A DNA stretch of 58,130 nt, from positions 1 through 58,130 of the forward strand of contig NZ_JABSOD010000022.1 of assembly GCF_013283795.1 (NCBI RefSeq), in the 5' to 3' direction. This stretch comes from Rheinheimera lutimaris (lineage in GTDB: Bacteria; Pseudomonadota; Gammaproteobacteria; Enterobacterales; Alteromonadaceae). The number at the start of each line of letters is the position of its first letter. Within the stretch, counting starts at the first letter, position 1. The translations under genes and the position numbers were made by a program. Below are positions 26,489 through 36,047 of this stretch, in pieces. Under the pieces are notes generated by a model that was not told the origin of the DNA, did not search any database, and saw only the letters and a list, made by a program, of their open reading frames with translations.

Positions 26489-27670
26489 TTGAATCATATT
26501 ATACTTATAAAAAATGCCGAGCTGTACGCACCACAAGCACTGGGCAAAATGGACGTAGTAATAGCCGGTGGCTGTATTGCCGCCGTCGGCAGAGATTTTA
26601 ACCTGGCAGGCAGCAACTTACCGGTAACGGTAATTGACGCCGGCGATTTCTATTTAACACCGGGCTTTGTTGATTCCTTAGTCCATTTTATCGGTGGCGG
26701 TGGCGAGGGCGGCTTTGCTACCCGTACACCGGAGATGCAACTCACCGATGCCACGTTGGGCGGTGTTACCACGGCCATTGGCGTGCTGGGTACCGATGCC
26801 ACTACACGCACCTTAACCAACCTGTTAGCCAAAGCGCATGCGCTGGATATTGAAGGTATCACTACTTACTGCCATACCGGCTCGTACGAAATCCCCTGTC
26901 GCACCCTTACCGGCAATATTACTGATGACTTAATTTTAATCGACAAGTTTATCGGTGTCGGCGAAATTGCCATCAGCGATCACCGCTCTTCGCAACCCAC
27001 TACCGATGAAATTCGTAAAGTTGCCGCCGCCGCCCGCGTTGGTGGCATTTTGGCCGGTAAAAGCGGCATAGTAAGTGTGCATATGGGCGCTGGCGAACGC
27101 ATTTTACAACCGATTTATCAGGCCGTCGCCGGTACCGAGCTAAAGCTGAAACAGTTTTATCCCACCCATATGAACCGCAACCGCCGCGTATTTGAAGCCG
27201 GGCTGGAGTTTGCCACTAAAGGCGGCGTTATTGACTTTACCACCAGTACCACCGACTTCGACTTAAAACACGGTGAAGTGGCCGCCGCCGCTGCGCTGGC
27301 TGAAGCACTGGCATTTGGTATTAAGCCAATGCAACTGACACTAAGCTCAGATGGCAACGCCAGCCTGCCGATATACAACGATGAAGGCGTATTACTTGGC
27401 CTACAGGTAGGTACAGTACAAAGCCTGTATCAGTCGGCCCGCGAGGCTATAACACAGCACAAGGTCAACATTGCTGACGCCATCTGCAGCATTACTGCCG
27501 CACCGGCAGCCATACTGGGCTTAAAGCAAAAAGGTCGTATTGCTGCCGGGTTGGATGCTGACATCGTGCTGCTGCGCCGTGATGACCTGGCCATCGACAG
27601 TGTTATCGGTAAAGGTAAGCTGTTGGTACAACAAGGCGAAGTCCTCGTCAAAGGCACTTTTGAGCAATAA
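26489..27670 (+). CDS. iadA: Isoaspartyl dipeptidase (IadA-like) with altered metal site
   Basis: A 393-residue amidohydrolase-superfamily enzyme that should cleave beta-Asp-X dipeptides. Substrate-binding residues known from E. coli IadA are kept: Glu73 ('GGGGEGG'), Tyr133, Arg166 ('ISDHRSS') and Arg230 ('THMNRNR'). Metal and catalytic residues His198, His227 and Asp288 ('LSSDGN') are present. Two metal ligands differ: the HxH motif reads Leu64-Val-His66 ('VDSLVHFIGG'), and Glu159 ('FIGVGEIAISD') aligns with the carboxylated Lys162. This looks like a single-metal arrangement as in E. coli NagA. The TTG start is supported by GAGG eight bases upstream. It follows the transporter gene and is divergent from the cyanophycinase-like gene. 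Family call is firm; activity is less so. Confidence 0.88.
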   Translation: MNHIILIKNAELYAPQALGKMDVVIAGGCIAAVGRDFNLAGSNLPVTVIDAGDFYLTPGFVDSLVHFIGGGGEGGFATRTPEMQLTDATLGGVTTAIGVLGTDATTRTLTNLLAKAHALDIEGITTYCHTGSYEIPCRTLTGNITDDLILIDKFIGVGEIAISDHRSSQPTTDEIRKVAAAARVGGILAGKSGIVSVHMGAGERILQPIYQAVAGTELKLKQFYPTHMNRNRRVFEAGLEFATKGGVIDFTTSTTDFDLKHGEVAAAAALAEALAFGIKPMQLTLSSDGNASLPIYNDEGVLLGLQVGTVQSLYQSAREAITQHKVNIADAICSITAAPAAILGLKQKGRIAAGLDADIVLLRRDDLAIDSVIGKGKLLVQQGEVLVKGTFEQ

Positions 27671-27745
27671 GTGTCAGAGGCAGCATAAAAGCAAACAAGA
27701 CAAATTCGCATAAATATGGCGCATCAAGCCATAGCTATCGAGGCT

Positions 27746-27771
27746 AAAAAGCTGCTACGGCAGCTTTTTTT
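27746..27771 (+). terminator. Rho-independent terminator after iadA
   Basis: AAAAAGCTGC (27746-27755) pairs with GCAGCTTTTT (27760-27769) around TACG, followed by further T residues. It closes the transporter-dipeptidase operon about 75 bases past the iadA stop. The rest of the 27671-28089 gap is AT-rich leader and promoter sequence for gltB; the short open frame across 27716-27925 has no ribosome binding site and contains this terminator. Confidence 0.88.
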
Positions 27772-27971
27772 ATCGCCTGCGCCGCCATCATTGGCAAAAA
27801 TATCGCCAATTCATGTAATTTATTTTCATTTTCAAAAGTTAGCTTTCTGCGACACATCCACTGCTCTGCACTGCAAAGTCAGCTTGCTTTTTACTAAAAA
27901 TGGCGGTATACCTGTACATTCTTGAACGTTTAGATGGCTAAACATTTCCAGAGCAAATACTCTACAACGCA

Positions 27972-28000
27972 TTGACCTCTGAAAGAGTAACCGTTATTTT
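27972..28000 (+). promoter_or_regulatory. Candidate gltB promoter
   Basis: TTGACC (27972-27977) and TATTTT (27995-28000) are 17 bases apart. This would give a leader of about 83 bases, very AT-rich, before the gltB ATG. No further operator could be recognised. Confidence 0.4.
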
Positions 28001-28089
28001 CTTTCAGCAGCAGCAAAACCAAATAAAAGAATAATAATTCATAAATAATAAATATTTATTAAATATCAGGACAAGTGTGGAGGTTAGTC

Positions 28090-31000
28090 ATGGCGTTGTA
28101 CCAGCACAGTCAGGCAAGAGAGAACTGTGGCTTCGGTCTGATAGCGCATCTGGAAGGCGCTGCCAGCCACCGGATCGTCAGAACCGCAATTAACGGCCTT
28201 GACCGTATGCAGCACCGCGGCGGTATTTCTGCCGACGGTAAAACCGGTGACGGTTGTGGCTTATTAATGCAAAAACCGGACAGCTTCTTCCGTGCTATTG
28301 CCGAAGAAAACGGTTGGAATTTGGCGAAAAAATACGGCGTCGGCATGATTTTCTTCAGTCAGGACCCGGTAAAAGCCGCCTTAGCAAAAAAAATTATCGA
28401 GCAGGAAATTGCCCGTGAAACCCTGACCCTGGTGGCCTGGCGCACAGTGCCGGTAGATGCCGGCGTGTTGGGCCCGTTAGCGCTTAAATCAATGCCGGGT
28501 ATTGAACAGGTAATTGTTAATGCGCCGCACGGCTGGGGCGATCACGACTTAGAACGCCGCCTCTACATGCTGCGCCGCCGCATTGAAAAACAACTAAGCG
28601 ACGATGCCGATTTCTATATCCCCAGCTTCTCGTCGCTGGTTACCGTATTTAAAGGCCTGATGATGCCGGCCGATTTACCGCGCTATTATCTCGACTTAGC
28701 CGATATCCGCATGGAAACCGCCATTTGCGTGTTCCACCAGCGTTTTTCTACCAATACCATGCCGCGCTGGCAGCTGGCGCAACCGTTTCGCTTTTTAGCC
28801 CACAACGGTGAAATTAATACCATTACCGGTAACCGCCAATGGGCCCGCGCACGGCAGTATAAGTTTGCCTCGCCGCTGTTAAGTGATTTACAAGATGCTG
28901 CGCCCTTTGTCAGCCAAAGCGGCTCCGACTCCAGCTCGCTGGACAATATGCTGGAATTGCTGTTAGCCGGCGGTATGGACTTATTCCGTGCTATGCGTTT
29001 GTTAGTGCCGCCAGCCTGGCAAGGCAACCGCGTAATGGATGACAACTTAAAAGCGTTTTACGAATTTAACTCCATGCATATGGAGCCGTGGGACGGCCCG
29101 GCCGGTATCGTAATGACCAACGGCCAGCACGTAGCTTGTAATTTAGATCGCAACGGCCTGCGCCCTGCCCGCTTTGTTATTACCCGCGATAAGCTAATCA
29201 CCTTAGCGTCTGAAGTGGGCATTTGGGATTACACCCCGGATGAAGTGGTGGAAAAAGGTCGCGTAGGCCCGGGCGAAATGCTGGCAATCGATACCACTAC
29301 CGGCAAAATCTGGCGCTCGGATGAAATCGACACCGATTTAATGGCCCGCCATACCTACCGTGACTGGTTAAACGCCAACGTGCAGCGGCTGGTACCGTAC
29401 GAAAAATACGAAACCGACTTAATCGGCAAACGGGTATTTTCCGATGACGACATGCTGGTATTCCACAAGCTGTTTAACTATAGCTATGAAGAAATCGATC
29501 AGGTAATGACAGTGCTGGCCAAAGACGGCCAGGAAGCCGTTGGCTCTATGGGTGATGATACGCCAATGGCGGTATTATCGCGCAAGCCACGCACCTTATA
29601 TGATTATTTCCGCCAGCAGTTTGCTCAGGTGACCAACCCGCCTATCGATCCGCTGCGCGAATCCCACGTTATGTCGCTGGCTACCAGCATCGGCCGCGAA
29701 CACAACGTATTTAAAGAAACCGCCGGTTACGCCCGCCGCATTCAGTTTGAATCGCCGGTAATGATGTACTCCGACTTAAAGCAGCTAAAACAAGCCGACG
29801 AAAAGTACTACAAACATCAGATTTTCTCGCTGAACTTTGACCCGGCCGCGGTAAACCTTGAGCAAGCCGTGCAGCAGCTATGTGACAATGTTATCAGTGC
29901 CGTGCGCGACAATAACGTGGTGCTGGTGATCTTAACTGACCGGCGTATTGAGCAAGGCAAGTTACCCATTCCGGCCGCGATGGCAGTAGGTGCGGTGCAA
30001 CATGCTTTAGTTAACGCCCAGCTGCGCTGCGACTCCAACATTATTGTTGAAACCGCCTCAGCGCGCGACTCGCACCATTTTGCGGTATTAATTGGTTTAG
30101 GTGCTACCGGCATTTACCCCTTTATGGCCTATGAAACGGTCGAGCAACTGGTCGAAAAAGGTGTTATTACCTTAACTGCACGCCAGGCGGTGCTGAATTA
30201 CCGCAAAGGCATTAATAAAGGCCTGTACAAAATCATGTCGAAGATGGGTATTTCAACAGTGGCCAGCTATCGCTGCTCTAACCTGTTTGAAGCCGTCGGC
30301 ATTGATAAAGCGGTGATGCAGCTGTGTTTTGCCGACATCCCGTCGCGTTTGGGCGGTGCCGGCTTTAGCGACTTTGAGCAAGATGTGCAGCAACTGGCCA
30401 AAATAGCCTGGTTAAAACGTAAACCGCTAAACCACGGTGGTTTATTAAAATACGTGCACGACGGCGAATACCACGCCTATAACCCGGATGTAGTGCAAAC
30501 GCTGCAAAAAGCCGTGCGCTCCGGCAAGTATGAAGATTACCGGCAGTACAGCAGCATAGTGAACGAGCGGCCGGTGGCGCACTTGCGCGATCTGTTTAAA
30601 CTGGCTGACAGCACGCCGGTGGCGCTGGAGCAGGTAGAGAGCGAGCAAAACCTCTATCCGCGCTTTGACAGCGCCGCTATGTCTATCGGTGCACTAAGCC
30701 CGGAAGCACATGAGGCGCTGGCTATTGCGATGAACCGCCTTGGCGGGCGCTCTAACTCGGGTGAAGGCGGTGAAGATCCACGCCGTTTTGGCACCGAGAA
30801 AAACTCCAAGATTAAACAGGTTGCCTCCGGTCGCTTTGGCGTAACACCGCATTACCTGGTAAATGCCGAAGTTATTCAGATCAAAGTAGCCCAGGGCGCT
30901 AAGCCCGGCGAAGGTGGCCAGTTACCCGGTGAAAAAGTTACCGCCGAAATTGCCCGGCTGCGTTACTCGGTGCCCGGCGTAACGTTAATTTCGCCGCCAC

Positions 31001-32550
31001 CGCACCATGATATTTACTCAATTGAAGATTTAGCCCAGCTGATTTTCGATCTAAAGCAGGTGAATCCGCAGGCGCTGATCTCGGTAAAACTGGTATCAGA
31101 GCCTGGCATCGGCACCATCGCCGCCGGCGTGGCCAAAGCCTATGCCGATTTAATCACCGTATCCGGCTATGACGGCGGCACCGGCGCCAGCCCGTTAACC
31201 TCGGTGAAATACGCCGGTAGTCCATGGGAGCTTGGCTTAGCCGAAGTGCACCAGGCTTTAGTCGAAAACGGCCTGCGTGATCGCGTGCGGCTGCAGGTAG
31301 ACGGCGGCTTAAAAACCGGGCTGGATGTCATTAAAGCTGCCATTTTAGGTGCCGAAAGCTTTGGCTTTGGTACCGGGCCTATGGTGGCGTTGGGCTGTAA
31401 GTTTTTACGTATTTGCCATTTAAATAACTGTGCCACCGGGGTGGCAACCCAGGATGCCACATTGCGGCGCGATCACTTTACCGGCTTGCCGGAAATGGTG
31501 ATGAACTACTTTAAGTTCTTAGCCTTTGAAGTGCGCGAACTGATGGCACAGCTGGGGGTAACCGAGCTGACCCAGCTAATCGGCCGCACCGATTTGCTGG
31601 CAATAAAAGACAGCGAAACGCAAAAACAAGCCAAGCTGGATTTAACACTAATATTGCAAGCCAGCGGCGTGAAATCTGACAAGGCGCTGTTTTGTGTAAA
31701 AAACAATACACCGTTTGATGAAGGCGCACTAAACCAGCAACTGCTGAAAAGCTGCGAGCAAATGGTACTGCATAAAAGCGGTGGCCGGTTAAACCTGAAT
31801 ATCCGCAATACCGACCGCTCGGTTGGTGCAGCGTTGTCGGGCTTTATCGCCCGCCAGCATGGTAATCAGGGTATGGCAACCGATCCTATCCGCATCCGCT
31901 TTAACGGCACCGCCGGCCAAAGCTTTGGCGTGTGGAATGCCGGTGGCCTGCATATGTCACTGCAGGGCGACGCTAACGACTACGTTGGTAAAGGCATGAC
32001 CGGCGGCCAGTTGGCTATTTTCCCTGCCAAGGGCGCCAGCTTTGCCAAAAACGGCTTTACCATTGCCGGTAACACCTGCCTTTACGGCGCCACCGGCGGC
32101 CGGCTGTATGCCGCAGGCCAGGTGGGCGAGCGCTTTGCCGTACGAAATTCGGGCGCTTTAGCCGTGGTAGAAGGCACCGGCGACAACTGCTGCGAATATA
32201 TGACCGGCGGTGTGGTCGTAGTACTGGGCTGCACCGGGGTGAACTTTGGTGCCGGTATGACAGGCGGCTTTGCTTATTTACTCGATGAGCAAAACGATTT
32301 AGAGCTTAGGTTAAACCCCGAGCTGGTAGAGGCGCTGGAAGTTAGCACGCCGATACTGCAGGAACACCTGCGCAGCCTGTTGCACCAGCACGTGGAAGAA
32401 ACCAGCAGCGAAAAAGCACAGAAAATCTTAAACGACTTCAACCGTTATTTAAGTCAATTTAAGCTGGTTAAACCAAAAACCAGCGATGTAAACACCTTGC
32501 TGGGACACCGCGCACGCTCGTCAGCCGAGCTGCGGGTTCAGGCGATGTAG
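28090..32550 (+). CDS. gltB: Glutamate synthase (NADPH) large subunit
   Basis: A 1486-residue enzyme that moves the amide of glutamine to 2-oxoglutarate, forming two glutamates. The N-terminal glutaminase domain begins at Cys13 ('ENCGFGLIAHLEG'), which becomes the N-terminal nucleophile after removal of a short propeptide. A central domain (about 470-760) and the FMN-binding synthase domain (about 815-1190) follow, the latter with 'NRLGGRSNSGEGGEDPRRF' and the [3Fe-4S] cysteines in 'CKFLRICHLNNC'. The C-terminal beta-helix domain has many Gly-rich repeats ('GKGMTGGQLAIFP', 'YMTGGVVVVLG'). The frame extends to GTG 28075, but GGAGGT at 28079-28084 supports the ATG at 28090. gltD follows after nine bases. 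Confidence 0.97.
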   Translation: MALYQHSQARENCGFGLIAHLEGAASHRIVRTAINGLDRMQHRGGISADGKTGDGCGLLMQKPDSFFRAIAEENGWNLAKKYGVGMIFFSQDPVKAALAKKIIEQEIARETLTLVAWRTVPVDAGVLGPLALKSMPGIEQVIVNAPHGWGDHDLERRLYMLRRRIEKQLSDDADFYIPSFSSLVTVFKGLMMPADLPRYYLDLADIRMETAICVFHQRFSTNTMPRWQLAQPFRFLAHNGEINTITGNRQWARARQYKFASPLLSDLQDAAPFVSQSGSDSSSLDNMLELLLAGGMDLFRAMRLLVPPAWQGNRVMDDNLKAFYEFNSMHMEPWDGPAGIVMTNGQHVACNLDRNGLRPARFVITRDKLITLASEVGIWDYTPDEVVEKGRVGPGEMLAIDTTTGKIWRSDEIDTDLMARHTYRDWLNANVQRLVPYEKYETDLIGKRVFSDDDMLVFHKLFNYSYEEIDQVMTVLAKDGQEAVGSMGDDTPMAVLSRKPRTLYDYFRQQFAQVTNPPIDPLRESHVMSLATSIGREHNVFKETAGYARRIQFESPVMMYSDLKQLKQADEKYYKHQIFSLNFDPAAVNLEQAVQQLCDNVISAVRDNNVVLVILTDRRIEQGKLPIPAAMAVGAVQHALVNAQLRCDSNIIVETASARDSHHFAVLIGLGATGIYPFMAYETVEQLVEKGVITLTARQAVLNYRKGINKGLYKIMSKMGISTVASYRCSNLFEAVGIDKAVMQLCFADIPSRLGGAGFSDFEQDVQQLAKIAWLKRKPLNHGGLLKYVHDGEYHAYNPDVVQTLQKAVRSGKYEDYRQYSSIVNERPVAHLRDLFKLADSTPVALEQVESEQNLYPRFDSAAMSIGALSPEAHEALAIAMNRLGGRSNSGEGGEDPRRFGTEKNSKIKQVASGRFGVTPHYLVNAEVIQIKVAQGAKPGEGGQLPGEKVTAEIARLRYSVPGVTLISPPPHHDIYSIEDLAQLIFDLKQVNPQALISVKLVSEPGIGTIAAGVAKAYADLITVSGYDGGTGASPLTSVKYAGSPWELGLAEVHQALVENGLRDRVRLQVDGGLKTGLDVIKAAILGAESFGFGTGPMVALGCKFLRICHLNNCATGVATQDATLRRDHFTGLPEMVMNYFKFLAFEVRELMAQLGVTELTQLIGRTDLLAIKDSETQKQAKLDLTLILQASGVKSDKALFCVKNNTPFDEGALNQQLLKSCEQMVLHKSGGRLNLNIRNTDRSVGAALSGFIARQHGNQGMATDPIRIRFNGTAGQSFGVWNAGGLHMSLQGDANDYVGKGMTGGQLAIFPAKGASFAKNGFTIAGNTCLYGATGGRLYAAGQVGERFAVRNSGALAVVEGTGDNCCEYMTGGVVVVLGCTGVNFGAGMTGGFAYLLDEQNDLELRLNPELVEALEVSTPILQEHLRSLLHQHVEETSSEKAQKILNDFNRYLSQFKLVKPKTSDVNTLLGHRARSSAELRVQAM

Positions 32551-34005
<1,455 letters not shown>

Positions 34006-34070
34006 AGGTGTAGCAACCTGCTGTTGCTTGTGCCATCTGCAGCAGCGGACTGTTAAAGCGGGATTAAACT

Positions 34071-34213
34071 GCCGGTTGAGGCTAAATACTCGAACCGGCT
34101 TACCCACGTCGACACGCCGTAAACCCATCCCTGGGGGCTCGTCTCAGCCCGTCCGGGGCTTCAACGGTCAGCTTAGGGTAAGCCTAATCTCGCTTTATCG
34201 TTTCCGGTTGAGG
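34071..34213. repeat. Structured miniature repeat-like element between gltD and rraA
   Basis: An 88-base segment is bounded by a perfect 9-bp inverted repeat, GGCTTACCC (34097-34105) and GGGTAAGCC (34176-34184). It is flanked by a 10-bp direct repeat, CCGGTTGAGG, at 34072-34081 and 34204-34213. A hairpin GCCGGTTGAG / CTCGAACCGGC covers 34071-34099. The core, with 'CCGTAAACCCATCCCTGGGG', resembles an intergenic element that I recall seeing repeatedly in marine gammaproteobacteria. The open frame through here looks non-coding. Confidence 0.55.
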
Positions 34214-34235
34214 TTCCAACAACAAGGAGTTCGTT

Positions 34236-34718
34236 ATGCCGCCATTCACCCTACCCGATTTATGCGACGCCCATGCGGCTTATATCCGCGTAACTGAACC
34301 GATTTTCACCAACTACGGTGGCAAAACCGCCTTTGGCGGGCAAATTGTTACGGTGAAATGCTTTGAAGATAACTCCAAAGTAAAACAGCTGGTAGCCACG
34401 CCGGGCAACGGCAAGGTGTTGGTGGTAGACGGTGGCGGCTCTAAACGCCATGCGCTGCTGGGCGATATGCTGGCCGAACAGGCGGCAGCAAACGGCTGGG
34501 AAGGTATAATTATCAACGGCTGTATTCGCGACATCGACGAGATACGCCAAACGCCACTTGGTGTACAAGCGCTGGGGATTCACCCGATGAAAACCGACAA
34601 ACGCGATCTAGGTGATATCAACCTAACGGTGACGTTTGCCGGAGTAGACTTTATCCCCGGCCAGTTTGTCTATGCCGATAATAACGGTGTGTTAGTGGCG
34701 ACTAAGCAGTTGATATAG
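34236..34718 (+). CDS. rraA: RraA family protein (RNase E activity regulator)
   Basis: A 160-residue protein matching RraA along its whole length. Examples are '[18 protein letters not shown]', '[15 protein letters not shown]', '[11 protein letters not shown]', '[13 protein letters not shown]' and '[11 protein letters not shown]'. RraA forms a ring-shaped trimer that binds RNase E and restrains mRNA decay; some relatives are HMG/oxaloacetate aldolases, and 'GCIRD' is shared with those. The ATG at 34236 follows AAGGAG. It stands alone on the plus strand and is convergent with the ParE-like toxin gene, with five bases between stops. Confidence 0.9.
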   Translation: MPPFTLPDLCDAHAAYIRVTEPIFTNYGGKTAFGGQIVTVKCFEDNSKVKQLVATPGNGKVLVVDGGGSKRHALLGDMLAEQAAANGWEGIIINGCIRDIDEIRQTPLGVQALGIHPMKTDKRDLGDINLTVTFAGVDFIPGQFVYADNNGVLVATKQLI

Positions 34719-34723
34719 AAAAG

Positions 34724-35017
34724 TTACTCTGCAATATCGTCGTTAGCGAGCAATTGGCGGCAGTTTCGGACAGTCAGAATATACACATCTTGCCCTAAGC
34801 GATAGATCACGCGGTAATAGCCGAAGAATATTTCCCGATACTGACTGCTGGCTAACTCGGGAACCTGCCTTCCCATTTCAGGCAGAGTGGCAAGCAATTC
34901 AGCTTTATCGAAAACGTCATTCACCCAGTTTTCCGCCGCAACCGGATTATCCAGCGCAATAAAGGCGGCTGCGTCGCCCAGCTTTTCAATCGCCAGTGGC
35001 GACCAAATAACTTTCAC
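34724..35017 (-). CDS. ParE/RelE-family toxin
   Basis: A 97-residue type II toxin of the RelE/ParE superfamily. 'WSPLAIEKLGDAAAFIA' (helix 1), 'LATLPEMGRQVPEL', 'YREIFFGYYRVIYRL' (central strands) and 'VYILTVRNCRQLL' give the usual order. The tail 'VRNCRQLL' is closer to ParE-like gyrase inhibitors than to mRNA-cutting RelE, but the target is not determined. It overlaps the antitoxin gene by four bases and is translated after it, the standard order. Confidence 0.9.
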   Translation of the reverse strand: MKVIWSPLAIEKLGDAAAFIALDNPVAAENWVNDVFDKAELLATLPEMGRQVPELASSQYREIFFGYYRVIYRLGQDVYILTVRNCRQLLANDDIAE

Positions 35018-35295
35018 CCTTTTATACGCGCCAACACCTGCGCCCTTGCATCACTATTGCTAACACCCGCGCCTGAGTTTAGCTGCGCTTCGGCCATGCG
35101 TAACTCTTCCAGCAATTCAATTTTTTCCTGCATAGCTTCGTATTCAGCCACATCAAGCACCACAGCTACGCCTTTGCCGCGCTGGGTAATCACCAGCGGG
35201 CGGCGGGTTTCGTTGATTTGCTTTATATAGCTTGCAACACCGGCGCGGAATTCAGACAACGGCTGAATGTCTTTATCGAAATGAATACGGCTCAT
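35014..35295 (-). CDS. Phd/YefM-family antitoxin
   Basis: A 93-residue antitoxin. The N-terminal DNA-binding domain shows 'DIQPLSEFRAGVASYIKQI' and 'RPLVITQRGKGVAVVLDV', classic Phd/YefM features. The C-terminal part ('EKIELLEELRMAEAQL') is the toxin-wrapping helix. It should neutralise the adjacent ParE-like toxin and repress the operon. AAGGTGGGG precedes the ATG. Confidence 0.92.
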   Translation of the reverse strand: MSRIHFDKDIQPLSEFRAGVASYIKQINETRRPLVITQRGKGVAVVLDVAEYEAMQEKIELLEELRMAEAQLNSGAGVSNSDARAQVLARIKG

Positions 35296-35309
35296 ACCCC
35301 ACCTTTACA

Positions 35310-35334
35310 GTACAAAATAACGTACAAATAATAG
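35310..35334 (-). promoter_or_regulatory. Candidate operator of the toxin-antitoxin operon
   Basis: GTACAAAATAAC (from 35310) and GTACAAATAATA (from 35322) form a direct repeat at 12-base spacing. They also make the dyad GTAC-N8-GTAC, 15 bases upstream of the antitoxin start. Such a short dyad is what a Phd-type autorepressor usually binds. Confidence 0.4.
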
Positions 35335-35366
35335 TGCAATAGATGCCATATAACAAGAAAGCACTA

Positions 35367-35585
35367 TTACAGCCCGGCTTGAACCAGCTGCTTTATCTTC
35401 AGTGCTTTTTCAAAATGATCCAGCCGGTGGGTTTGGATCCACCAGGTTGCCGCTTCCATTAATAACGCCGGGTCGTCGTTTTTATTGGCGAAAAAGGCGT
35501 AAAACGACACGCCGACTGTCTCGCCTTTGGCGAGGATTTTCTTATCACAAACAGCAATAATCTTTTGTCTTAATGCATCGCGCAT
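35367..35585 (-). CDS. DUF6500 family protein
   Basis: A 72-residue protein. The frame is open to 35663, but that part overlaps the upstream DUF4440 gene and is unlike the rest; the ATG at 35585 gives 'MRDALRQKIIAVCDKKILA', which I recall as the family N-terminus. 'VGVSFYAFFANKNDDP' and 'ATWWIQTHRLDHFEKALK' are the conserved core. AGGA lies about 12 bases upstream. No function is known. It follows the DUF4440 gene by 19 bases and is probably co-transcribed with it. Confidence 0.75.
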   Translation of the reverse strand: MRDALRQKIIAVCDKKILAKGETVGVSFYAFFANKNDDPALLMEAATWWIQTHRLDHFEKALKIKQLVQAGL

Positions 35586-35604
35586 AGTGCGGTATTTCCT
35601 GCGG

Positions 35605-35979
35605 TTAAAATGGATTACAAACTGTGCCTTGATGAAAAACCATCTGCCATTTTTCACCGTCAAAACGGTAGAGTGAGCTGCGCACCGAGTAAGTTGGAGA
35701 GTTGTCGTCTGCGCGCTGTATCGTGGCGCGGTAAGTCAGCTGCGCCAGCCCATCGGCTAAAACCCTGCAGGCAAAATCTTGCTGGCTAATAACAGGCGGC
35801 GTTTCGGCTGGTAAACGCTCCAGCACATCCGCTTTACCAAAACAGCGGCCGGTAGCGGCGATTTCGTAAAAATCATCCGCCAGATAGTGGTTTAGCAGCT
35901 CAACTGACAACCGGGTGGCAGGTTGCACCAATAACTGTTCCAGTTCAATTAAATGCTGTTTAATGGTGTCGCTATGCAA
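35605..35979 (-). CDS. DUF4440 / NTF2-like family protein
   Basis: A 124-residue protein with an NTF2-like fold: an N-terminal helix ('IKQHLIELEQLL'), 'LNHYLADDFYEIAATGRCFG' and a C-terminal set of strands ending in 'FDGEKWQMVFHQGTVCNPF'. This is a small cone-shaped domain used in many enzymes and binding proteins; no active site can be assigned. The start is TTG at 35979, supported by GGAG ten bases upstream; there is no internal Met to use instead. It lies at the edge of the accessory island. Confidence 0.8.
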   Translation of the reverse strand: MHSDTIKQHLIELEQLLVQPATRLSVELLNHYLADDFYEIAATGRCFGKADVLERLPAETPPVISQQDFACRVLADGLAQLTYRATIQRADDNSPTYSVRSSLYRFDGEKWQMVFHQGTVCNPF

Positions 35980-36047
35980 TTTTTAAAATCTCCGGTTAAG
36001 CCGATCTAACACATAGTACTGGCCGCAAAACACTCCAAAAGGACTTT

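Noticed and set aside
27716..27925. Possible 69-residue gene between iadA and gltB
   Set aside because: No ribosome binding site, and the frame runs straight through the iadA terminator hairpin.
34071..34235. Riboswitch in the rraA leader
   Set aside because: The structure is better explained by a repeat-like element with direct and inverted repeats; no known aptamer core is visible.
34028..34297. Possible 89-residue gene upstream of rraA
   Set aside because: It overlaps the start of rraA in another frame, covers the repeat-like element and has no ribosome binding site or protein-like character.
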